Under the pieces are notes generated by a model, which saw only the letters and a list, made by a program, of their open reading frames with translations, searched no databases and was not told the origin of the DNA. Both the position numbers and the translations under genes were made by a program. Below are positions 24,146 through 31,550 of a DNA stretch of 43,960 bases, in pieces. Source of the DNA: Parabacteroides sp. (lineage in GTDB: Bacteria; Bacteroidota; Bacteroidia; Bacteroidales; Tannerellaceae); NCBI GenBank assembly GCA_019411205.1, contig DXRF01000003.1:1-43960 (forward strand), read 5' to 3'. Within the stretch, counting starts at the first letter, position 1. Each line of letters begins with the position of its first letter.

Positions 24146-26686
24146 ATGTATATGCGCACTATTTCTTATCTGATTTCACTCTTTTTACTCACTGCGTGTG
24201 TGGAAACGCCGCAAAAAGCACCGCTATCCTTGTGGTATAACGAACCAGCAGCCAGTTGGAATGATGCCCTTCCGATCGGAAACGGGCGAGCAGGAGCAAT
24301 GGTTTTCGGAGGAATTGAGAGAGAACAACTTCAATTGAACGAAAACACATTATATAGTGGAGAACCGTCGGTCGTTTTCAAAGACGTAAAAATAACGCCA
24401 GAAATGTTCGACAAAGTGGTTGGACTGATGAAAGCCGGAAAATATACGGAAGTATCCAATCTGGTCTGCAAGAACTGGCTTGGACGCCTGCACCAATATT
24501 ATCAGCCGTTCGGTGACTTACATATCCAAAACAACAAACAGGGAGAGGCCAACCAATATAAACGGACCCTGAATATCTCGGATGCCATTGCCACCACCTC
24601 CTACGAACAGGGTGGAACGCATTATGAACGGGAAGTATTCGCATCCCATCCGGACGACGTGATCGTCATGCGTCTGAAAAGCGATACACCGAATGGTATC
24701 GACATCTCGCTCGATTTTACATCTCCCCATCCGACAGTTCTGCAAAAAGGAACTAACGACCGTTTGATCCTTCATGGACAGGCTCCCGGCTATGTGGAAC
24801 GACGTACATTCGAGCAAATCGAACAATGGGGCGACCAATACAAACACCCTGAACTCTACGATATAAACGGTAAACGCAAATTTAACAAACGGATGCTTTA
24901 CGGTGACGAGATCGACGGGAAAGGAATGTTCTTCGAAGCCCAGTTGAAACCTGTCTTCCCAAAAGACGGGAAATGTGAAATTACTGACTCCGGTATCCAT
25001 GTATACGACACAGATGAAGTCTATTTCGTACTCAGTATGGCAACCAGTTTCAATGGTTTCGACAAAAGTCCGAGCCGGGAAGGCATCGATCCTTCAGCCA
25101 AAGCAGCCGGTATCTTGGATAAGGCTCTGTCTTATAACTATCAGACACTGAAACAACGCCATACAGAGGATTACCATTCTCTGTTTGACCGCGTCGATTT
25201 CAAACTATTTTCCTCCCCCGAACAAAAAGCGATGCCAACCGACAAACGGCTCGAACAATTCGCCCAGACAGCCGATCCTGACCTGGCAGCCCTCCTGTTC
25301 CAATTCGGCCGTTACCTGATGATCAGCGGGTCGCGCCCCGGCGGACAGCCTTTGAACCTGCAAGGGATATGGAACAAAGACACGATCCCGGCCTGGAACT
25401 GTGGTTACACGATCAATATCAATACGGAAATGAACTATTGGCCTGCCGAGCTGACAAACCTGTCGGAATGCCAACAACCTCTATTCCGAATGATCCGGGA
25501 GCTGGCAGTATCCGGAGCCGAAACAGCCCGGAACATGTACAATCGTCGAGGTTGGGTAGCCCATCATAACACTTCTATCTGGCGGGAATCCCTGCCGAAC
25601 GACAATGTGCCGACAGCCTCTTTCTGGCCGATGGTGCAGGGCTGGCTATGCAGCCATCTGTGGGAACACTACCAGTTCACACAAGACGAAGCATTCCTCA
25701 AAAATGAAGCTTATCCTCTGATGAAAGGAGCTGCCGAGTTCTTTGCCGACTGGCTGATAGAAGACGGAAACGGGCATTTGGTGACTCCTGTCGGTGTCTC
25801 TCCGGAAAATAGTTTCGTTACAGACGACGGGCAAACGGCCGCTATGAGCATGGGACCGACGATGGACATGGCAATCATCCGTGAAACTTTTACCCGCACG
25901 ATCGAGGCTTCGGAAATGTTCAATCTGGACGAATCGTTACGCAATGAATTGAAAGATAAATTAGCACGTTTGCTACCCTATCAAATCGGAGAACGCGGGC
26001 AGTTGCAGGAATGGATGTATGACTTCAAGGAACGGGAACCTCAACATCGCCATTTCTCCCACCTGTACGGTTTCCATCCGAGCGACCAGATCACACCGGA
26101 CAAAACGCCGGAGTTGTTCAATGCAGTCCGCAAAACGCTCGAACTGCGGGGCAACTTGGCTTCCGGATGGTCGATGGGCTGGAAAATCAACTGCTGGGCG
26201 CGTCTGTTGGACGGCAACCATGCTTACAAGATCATCGCCAACCTGTTCAATCCCGTCGGATTCGGGAACAGTGCACATAAAGGAGGAGGACTTTTCCGGA
26301 ACTTACTGTGTGCACATCCCCCTTTCCAGATCGACGGCAATTTCGGCTATACAGCAGGTGTCGTTGAAATGTTATTGCAAAGCCATGCCGGATACATTCA
26401 TCTGTTGCCTGCTTTGCCCGACGTATGGGCGGAAGGCTCTGTTTCCGGCCTGAAGGCACGGGGCAACTTCGAGATCACGATGAACTGGAAGAATGGGAAA
26501 TTGACAGAGGCCAACCTCCGTTCTCTATCAGGGAAAAACTGCACGCTTCGTGCCGGACAGGCTTTCACGGTTAAATCAGACGGTAAAACCATAGTTACAT
26601 CCATACCGGTCCGGTCAAACGGTAAAGAATATTTCCAAGCGACATTCGACACGCAAAAAGATGGAACTTACCTAATCACACAATAA
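24146..26686 (+). CDS. GH95 alpha-L-fucosidase/galactosidase lipoprotein
   Basis: An 846-residue exported glycosidase with a lipobox (LLTAC, Cys18). The N-terminal domain begins LWYNEPAASWNDALPIGNGR, AGAMVFGG, LNENTLYSGEP, the GH95 pattern. In the (alpha/alpha)6 barrel, Asn424 and Asn426 in NINTEMNYWPAEL, Glu554 in VGVSPENSF and Asp730 in PFQIDGNFGYTAG correspond to the two Asn, the acid Glu and the base Asp known from GH95 inverting alpha-1,2-L-fucosidases. The family also includes alpha-L-galactosidases, so the exact substrate is open. It precedes a sulfatase by 10 bases in one operon, suggesting fucosylated and sulfated host mucin or algal glycans. ATG 24152 is an alternative start. Confidence 0.92.
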   Translation: MYMRTISYLISLFLLTACVETPQKAPLSLWYNEPAASWNDALPIGNGRAGAMVFGGIEREQLQLNENTLYSGEPSVVFKDVKITPEMFDKVVGLMKAGKYTEVSNLVCKNWLGRLHQYYQPFGDLHIQNNKQGEANQYKRTLNISDAIATTSYEQGGTHYEREVFASHPDDVIVMRLKSDTPNGIDISLDFTSPHPTVLQKGTNDRLILHGQAPGYVERRTFEQIEQWGDQYKHPELYDINGKRKFNKRMLYGDEIDGKGMFFEAQLKPVFPKDGKCEITDSGIHVYDTDEVYFVLSMATSFNGFDKSPSREGIDPSAKAAGILDKALSYNYQTLKQRHTEDYHSLFDRVDFKLFSSPEQKAMPTDKRLEQFAQTADPDLAALLFQFGRYLMISGSRPGGQPLNLQGIWNKDTIPAWNCGYTININTEMNYWPAELTNLSECQQPLFRMIRELAVSGAETARNMYNRRGWVAHHNTSIWRESLPNDNVPTASFWPMVQGWLCSHLWEHYQFTQDEAFLKNEAYPLMKGAAEFFADWLIEDGNGHLVTPVGVSPENSFVTDDGQTAAMSMGPTMDMAIIRETFTRTIEASEMFNLDESLRNELKDKLARLLPYQIGERGQLQEWMYDFKEREPQHRHFSHLYGFHPSDQITPDKTPELFNAVRKTLELRGNLASGWSMGWKINCWARLLDGNHAYKIIANLFNPVGFGNSAHKGGGLFRNLLCAHPPFQIDGNFGYTAGVVEMLLQSHAGYIHLLPALPDVWAEGSVSGLKARGNFEITMNWKNGKLTEANLRSLSGKNCTLRAGQAFTVKSDGKTIVTSIPVRSNGKEYFQATFDTQKDGTYLITQ

Positions 26687-26696
26687 ACACGGAGGA

Positions 26697-28139
26697 ATGA
26701 AACAAGCATTATCATTGATCGGAGTGTCCTTTTTATCTGTTGTCAGTTCACTGGCAGCAGATAAAAAGCCCAATATCATTCTAATTCTCGCCGACGACAT
26801 GCGAGCTTCAGGAATGAACTTTTTAGGAAAAGAACAAGTTCAAACACCCAACCTGGACAAGTTGGCAGGAGAAAGTACAGTCTTCACCAACGCCCACATC
26901 ATGGGTGGTACATCCGGAGCCGTCAGCATGCCAAGCCGGGCAATGCTAATGACTGGAAAATATCTTTATAACCTCGAAAAACAGGGAGCAACAATCCCGG
27001 ATTCGCACACAATGATAGGTGAAACCCTCCAGGAAGCCGGCTATAAAACTTTCCATACCGGTAAATGGCACAGCAGTCATGAAGCCCTGAACCGTTGCTT
27101 CAAAGACGGGAAAGCAATCTTTTTCGGAGGCATGTGGGATCACTGGAATGTCCCTTTGTACGATTATCATGCAGATATGAATTACGGAAAACGCCGCCCG
27201 GTCATCCGTAATCAGGCCAAATCGAACAAGGTCGAATATGAGAATGGAGAGTATATATATTCGGGAAAACATTCCGTAGATATTTTCACCCATGAAGCCG
27301 TCGAATATATTCAACAACAAAAAGATAAAAACCAGCCGTTCTTCCTGTCGGTAGCCTATATGTCTCCCCATGACCCTCGGAGCATGCCGGATGAATATAT
27401 GCAGCTTTACGACCAAAGCCAAATACAGCTTCCACCCAACTTTATGGAAAAGCACCCGTTCGATAACGGAGAATTGAAAATACGTGATGAGGTATTGGCT
27501 GCCATCCCCCGCCGTCCGGATGAAATCAAAAAACATATCAAGGAATACTATGCCATGATTTCCCATGTGGACAAACGTGTAGGCAACATTATCCAAGCTC
27601 TGAAAGATAACGGTTTATACGAAAACACAATCATCATATTTGCAGGAGACAACGGGTTGGCAGTCGGACAGCACGGTCTGATGGGGAAACAGAATGTATA
27701 CGAACATAGCGTCGGCATCCCTTTGATGATCAAAGCTGCCGCACAGCATACCGGTAAAAAGACCGCAGACCTATGTTACTTGACAGACGTATTCCCTACT
27801 CTTTGCGACATGCTCCACCTGCCTGTGCCCCAATCGGTAGACGGAGTCAGTCTACTTTCGTCCTTAGACGGAAAAGGACCTGTCCGCGACCATCTCTATT
27901 ACAGCTATATGGATAATCAACGCGGCATTTCCGATGGAACTTGGAAGCTGATCGAATATCACGTGAATGGGAAACGCACGACCCAGTTATTCAATCTGAA
28001 AGACGATCCTTGGGAAAGAAACGACCTCAGCGGACAAAAGAAATACGGAAAAACAATCCAGCGTCTCCGTAAAAAGATGAGCGAAGAGCAGAGAAAGACA
28101 AATGATACATCTGTTTTCTGGAATAATTTCAGATATTAA
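26697..28139 (+). CDS. Serine-type sulfatase, S1 family
   Basis: A 480-residue exported sulfatase with signal peptide (residues 1-20, ending SSLA). Metal-binding Asp33/Asp34 are in ILADDMRASGMN; the catalytic motif is SMPSR at residues 77-81, so Ser77 would be converted to formylglycine by an anaerobic (radical SAM) maturase, not a Cys-type enzyme. Further metal/active-site segments are HTGKWHSSHEALN and FAGDNGLAVGQHGLMGKQNV. The fold is complete. Together with GH95 upstream it probably removes sulfate esters from a fucosylated glycan. Subfamily and position specificity cannot be read from the sequence. No maturase gene is in the window. Confidence 0.92.
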   Translation: MKQALSLIGVSFLSVVSSLAADKKPNIILILADDMRASGMNFLGKEQVQTPNLDKLAGESTVFTNAHIMGGTSGAVSMPSRAMLMTGKYLYNLEKQGATIPDSHTMIGETLQEAGYKTFHTGKWHSSHEALNRCFKDGKAIFFGGMWDHWNVPLYDYHADMNYGKRRPVIRNQAKSNKVEYENGEYIYSGKHSVDIFTHEAVEYIQQQKDKNQPFFLSVAYMSPHDPRSMPDEYMQLYDQSQIQLPPNFMEKHPFDNGELKIRDEVLAAIPRRPDEIKKHIKEYYAMISHVDKRVGNIIQALKDNGLYENTIIIFAGDNGLAVGQHGLMGKQNVYEHSVGIPLMIKAAAQHTGKKTADLCYLTDVFPTLCDMLHLPVPQSVDGVSLLSSLDGKGPVRDHLYYSYMDNQRGISDGTWKLIEYHVNGKRTTQLFNLKDDPWERNDLSGQKKYGKTIQRLRKKMSEEQRKTNDTSVFWNNFRY

Positions 28140-28162
28140 TTATGTTTTCGCGCACACTCCAT

Positions 28163-28191
28163 GTTTATTTAAAAATAAACTTCTACTTTTG
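28163..28191 (+). promoter_or_regulatory. kdgK promoter with operator-like palindrome
   Basis: TACTTTTG (28184-28191) is a -7 box 28 bases before the ATG of kdgK. Just upstream, 28163-28180 is a perfect 18-base palindrome, GTTTATTT-AA-AAATAAAC, occupying the -33 to -7 spacer. A repressor bound there would block the promoter. It has no following T-tract in the right position to serve as terminator of the sulfatase gene. Confidence 0.55.
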
Positions 28192-28219
28192 TGGTCTGAA
28201 CACATTATAAACCATTGAT

Positions 28220-29263
28220 ATGGATAAGAAAGTAATAACCTTTGGAGAAATCATGCTTAGGCTGGCCACACCAGACTATCTCCGTTTTTGTCAGAGTGAT
28301 AAATTGAATGCTACCTTTGGTGGCGGTGAAGCAAATGTTGCTGTATCACTGGCTAACTATGGTATTGCGACCGAGTTTGTAACCCGTTTGCCTAAAAACG
28401 ACATTGCACGTGCTTGCGTAATGGACCTGCGTAAGTATGGTGTAGGAACTTCCCACATCGTTTACGGCGGCGACCGCTTAGGTATCTATTTCCTGGAAAC
28501 AGGTGCTGTAGCCCGTGCCAGCAAAGTCGTTTATGACCGCGCTCATTCGGCTATTTCCGAAATCCAGCCGGGAATGGTAAACTGGGAAGAAGTATTCAAG
28601 GATGCATCCTGGTTCCACTGGACAGGTATTACACCAGCCATTTCACAGGGAGCGGCAGATGCTTGCCTTGAAGCTATACAAGTGGCAAACCGTATGGGTA
28701 TCCCTGTATCATGCGACCTTAATTATCGCAAGAACCTGTGGAAATATGGCAAAACTGCCTCTGAAGTGATGCCGGAACTAGTTGCCGGTTGCGATGTAAT
28801 TTTAGGAAACGAAGAGGATGCAGAAAAGGTATTCGGTATCAAACCGGAAGGCTTTGACGTGACAGCCACTAACGGCGAGGTAAACGCAGCCGAGTTCGAA
28901 TCTGTATGTACACAGCTGATGGCCAAATTCCCGCGTGCAAAGAAAGTGATCATCACACTGCGTGGCGCCATCAATGCCAACCACAATACGTGGGGCGGCG
29001 TTCTTTATGCCGATGGCAAACTGTACCAGTCTCGTCGTTACGACATTACTCATATCGTTGACCGTGTAGGTGGCGGCGACTCTTTCATGGGAGGTTTGAT
29101 CTACGGCCTGCTGACTTATACGACAGACGACCAGAAAGCACTCGATTTCGCTGTTGCAGCCTCTTGTTTGAAACACACGATTTACGGCGACTTCAATCAA
29201 GTGACAGTCGAAGAAGTTGAAAAGTTGATGGGTGGCGATGCTTCCGGACGAGTTTCAAGATAA
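28220..29263 (+). CDS. kdgK: 2-keto-3-deoxygluconate kinase (PfkB family)
   Basis: A 347-residue sugar kinase of the PfkB family. The N-terminal substrate-binding part has KVITFGEIMLRLATPDYLRF and FGGGEANVAVSLANYG; the C-terminal ATP/anion-hole motif is DRVGGGDSFMGGLIYGLL with catalytic Asp287. It would phosphorylate 2-keto-3-deoxygluconate to KDPG, which the next gene (eda) splits. Other PfkB substrates are possible from the sequence alone, but the eda and uxaC neighbours make KDG most likely. It is the first gene of kdgK-eda-uxaC and has its own promoter. Confidence 0.9.
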   Translation: MDKKVITFGEIMLRLATPDYLRFCQSDKLNATFGGGEANVAVSLANYGIATEFVTRLPKNDIARACVMDLRKYGVGTSHIVYGGDRLGIYFLETGAVARASKVVYDRAHSAISEIQPGMVNWEEVFKDASWFHWTGITPAISQGAADACLEAIQVANRMGIPVSCDLNYRKNLWKYGKTASEVMPELVAGCDVILGNEEDAEKVFGIKPEGFDVTATNGEVNAAEFESVCTQLMAKFPRAKKVIITLRGAINANHNTWGGVLYADGKLYQSRRYDITHIVDRVGGGDSFMGGLIYGLLTYTTDDQKALDFAVAASCLKHTIYGDFNQVTVEEVEKLMGGDASGRVSR

Positions 29264-29273
29264 GTGACAATTC

Positions 29274-29305
29274 AATCATAAATCATAATTCAGAAATCAT
29301 AAATC
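29274..29305. repeat. AAATCAT-type repeat between kdgK and eda
   Basis: This tract contains AAATCATAATTCAGAAATC and a further AAATC unit just before the eda start. 25 bases (29274-29298) are identical to the arm of the large inverted repeat between eda and uxaC. Confidence 0.85.
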
Positions 29306-29310
29306 TTATC

Positions 29311-29979
29311 ATGGCAAGATTCAATAAAATGCAGGTACTCAACGCGATCGTCAGCACAGGAATGGTACCTGTTTACTACAATAAAGATGTAGAAATCGCA
29401 AAGCAGGTTGTCAAAGCTTGCTACGAAGGCGGTGTCCGTGCATTCGAATTCACCAATCGCGGTGACTTCGCCCACGAAGTATTTGCCGAGCTGATCAAAT
29501 TCGCCGCAAAAGAATGCCCCGAACTGGTATTAGGCGTCGGTTCCATCGTAGATGCCGGAACCGCTTCCCTGTACTTGCAATTAGGTGCAAACTTCATCGT
29601 CGGTCCGCTGTTCAATCCGGAAATTGCAAAGGTGTGCAACCGTCGCTTAGTTCCGTATACACCAGGATGCGGTTCCGTTTCGGAAATCGGTTTCGCTCAG
29701 GAAGTAGGTTGCGACTTGTGCAAGATTTTCCCTGCCGGAAACGTAGGTGGACCTTCGTTCGTGAAGAATATCAAAGCTCCTATGCCTTGGTCCATGATCA
29801 TGGCTACAGGCGCCGTAGAACCGACAGAAGAAAATTTGTCGGCCTGGTTTAAGGCAGGCGTGACTTGCGTAGGTATGGGTTCCAAGCTGTTCCCGAAAGA
29901 GATGATTGCTGCCGGCAATTGGGAAGCAATCTCCACACTTTGCCGCGACGCACTGGCAACCATCAAGAAATATCGTTAA
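29311..29979 (+). CDS. eda: KDPG/KHG aldolase
   Basis: A 222-residue cytoplasmic class I aldolase that splits 2-keto-3-deoxy-6-phosphogluconate to pyruvate and glyceraldehyde-3-phosphate. Glu46 is in GVRAFEFTNRG and the Schiff-base Lys138 in CDLCKIFPAGNVGG; the phosphate-binding part is MATGAVEPTEENLSAWFKAG. Length is normal. It follows kdgK by 47 bases, a gap filled with AAATCAT repeats, and no promoter is visible, so it probably shares the kdgK transcript. Confidence 0.95.
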   Translation: MARFNKMQVLNAIVSTGMVPVYYNKDVEIAKQVVKACYEGGVRAFEFTNRGDFAHEVFAELIKFAAKECPELVLGVGSIVDAGTASLYLQLGANFIVGPLFNPEIAKVCNRRLVPYTPGCGSVSEIGFAQEVGCDLCKIFPAGNVGGPSFVKNIKAPMPWSMIMATGAVEPTEENLSAWFKAGVTCVGMGSKLFPKEMIAAGNWEAISTLCRDALATIKKYR

Positions 29980-29981
29980 AT

Positions 29982-30046
29982 GATTTCTGAATTATGATTT
30001 ATGATTTATCATCGGTGCATAAATCATAAATCATAATTCAGAAATC
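29982..30046. repeat. Perfect 28-bp inverted repeat between eda and uxaC
   Basis: The arms 29982-30009 and 30019-30046 are exact reverse complements around a 9-base loop (CATCGGTGC). The arms are made of AAATCAT/ATGATTT units plus an AATTCAGAAATC segment shared with the kdgK-eda gap. Further AAATC units continue to 30083, directly in front of the uxaC ATG. It can form a long AU-rich hairpin in the transcript. No T-tract follows. Confidence 0.95.
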
Positions 30047-30083
30047 TATAAATCTATAAATCATAAATCTAAAATCATAAATC

Positions 30084-31487
30084 ATGAAATCCTTTCTCGA
30101 TTCCAATTTCCTGCTCCAGTCCGAGACAGCTCAGAAACTGTATCACGAACATGCAGCAAAAATGCCAATCATCGATTACCATTGCCATCTGATCCCGCAA
30201 CAGATAGCCGACAACTACCAGTTTGCCGACCTGACAGAGATATGGCTGGGTGGTGACCATTATAAATGGCGTGCAATGCGTGCCAACGGCGTGCCCGAAG
30301 AATATATCACGGGAGACAAACCGGCGTACGAGAAATTTGAAAAATGGGCTGAAACCATGCAGTATGCCATGCGCAACCCGCTATATCATTGGACCCATCT
30401 TGAACTGAGCCGTATCTTCGGCATAGACAAGGTACTGAACCCGTCTACCGCCCGCGAGATATACGACGAATGTACAGCCAAATTGCAAACACCCGAATTC
30501 CGCGCCCAGGCAATTATGGAGCGCATGAACGTGGAAGTCGTATGTACGACCGATGATCCGATCGATGATTTGAAATATCACGCCCAGATCCGCCAAAGCG
30601 GTCTGAAGACCAAAGTTCTGCCAGCCTGGCGCCCGGACAAAGCTATGGCCATCGAGAATGTCGATACATATAATGAATATCTGACCAAGTTGGAAGCTGC
30701 TGCCGACATGTCGATTCTCAACTTCAAGAACTTGATCGACGCTTTGCAGAAACGCCATGACTTCTTCGCATCACAAGGTTGCAGCTTGTCCGATCACGGT
30801 CTGACCACTTTCTATGCAGAACCTTACACAGATGCGGAAATCGAAGCAATCTTCCTGAAGGCACGTATGAAGAAAGAACTGACAGCCGAAGAGATCGACA
30901 AATTCCGTTCTGCCATGCTATATGAGTTTGCAGTCATGGATGCCAAAAGCGACTGGGTACAACAGTTCCACTATGGTGCAACTCGCAACAACAACGCCCG
31001 CATGTTTAAGAAGTTAGGCCCCGACACTGGCTACGATGCGATTGGAGATGCAGAAGTCGCTGCTCCGCTGGCTCGTTTCCTGAGCCGTTTGGACGAAGAA
31101 GGCGTACTGGCAAAGTCTATCTTCTACAACTTGAACCCGCGCGACAACGAATTGCTGATGACAACGATCTACAGCTTCAACGACGGTACAGTTCCGGGCA
31201 AGATGCAATATGGCTCCGGCTGGTGGTTCCTGGATCAAATTCACGGCATGGAAAAACAGATGAACGCATTGTCCGACTTAGGATTACTGAGCCGCTTCGT
31301 CGGAATGCTCACGGATTCACGCAGTTTCCTATCCTACCCGCGTCATGAATACTTCCGTCGCATCCTGTGTAACATCCTGGGCCGCGAAGTGGAAGACGGT
31401 CTGCTGCCGGCATCCGAACTGCCGTTCATCGGTAAGATGGTCGAAGACATCAGTTACAATAACGCGAAAGGATATTTCGGGTTCTAA
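30084..31487 (+). CDS. uxaC: Glucuronate (uronate) isomerase
   Basis: A 467-residue cytoplasmic isomerase that converts D-glucuronate to fructuronate and D-galacturonate to tagaturonate. It belongs to the amidohydrolase-like superfamily; His33 and His35 are in IIDYHCHLIPQQIADNYQF. Other family segments are CTTDDPIDDLKYH, LPAWRPDKAMAI, QFHYGATRNNNARMF, GSGWWFLDQIHGMEKQMN and GMLTDSRSFLSYPRHEYFRR. Length matches the family. It ends the kdgK-eda-uxaC group and is followed by a terminator. uxaB/uxuA-type genes are not in the window. Confidence 0.96.
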   Translation: MKSFLDSNFLLQSETAQKLYHEHAAKMPIIDYHCHLIPQQIADNYQFADLTEIWLGGDHYKWRAMRANGVPEEYITGDKPAYEKFEKWAETMQYAMRNPLYHWTHLELSRIFGIDKVLNPSTAREIYDECTAKLQTPEFRAQAIMERMNVEVVCTTDDPIDDLKYHAQIRQSGLKTKVLPAWRPDKAMAIENVDTYNEYLTKLEAAADMSILNFKNLIDALQKRHDFFASQGCSLSDHGLTTFYAEPYTDAEIEAIFLKARMKKELTAEEIDKFRSAMLYEFAVMDAKSDWVQQFHYGATRNNNARMFKKLGPDTGYDAIGDAEVAAPLARFLSRLDEEGVLAKSIFYNLNPRDNELLMTTIYSFNDGTVPGKMQYGSGWWFLDQIHGMEKQMNALSDLGLLSRFVGMLTDSRSFLSYPRHEYFRRILCNILGREVEDGLLPASELPFIGKMVEDISYNNAKGYFGF

Positions 31488-31508
31488 AAGAAACTTCCCT
31501 TAATTATA

Positions 31509-31550
31509 AAGGGCCGCGTCAGCAAAGATTTGACACGGCCCTTATTTTTA
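31509..31550 (+). terminator. Terminator after uxaC
   Basis: A 13-position stem (31509-31521 with 31531-31543) with a single mismatch and a 9-base loop is followed by ATTTTTAT. It lies between convergent uxaC and porW. Its T-run overlaps the porW stop codon region. Confidence 0.88.

Noticed and set aside
28163..28180. Terminator of the sulfatase gene
   Set aside because: The palindrome is A/T-only with a 2-base centre and no T-tract after it; its position in the kdgK promoter fits an operator better.
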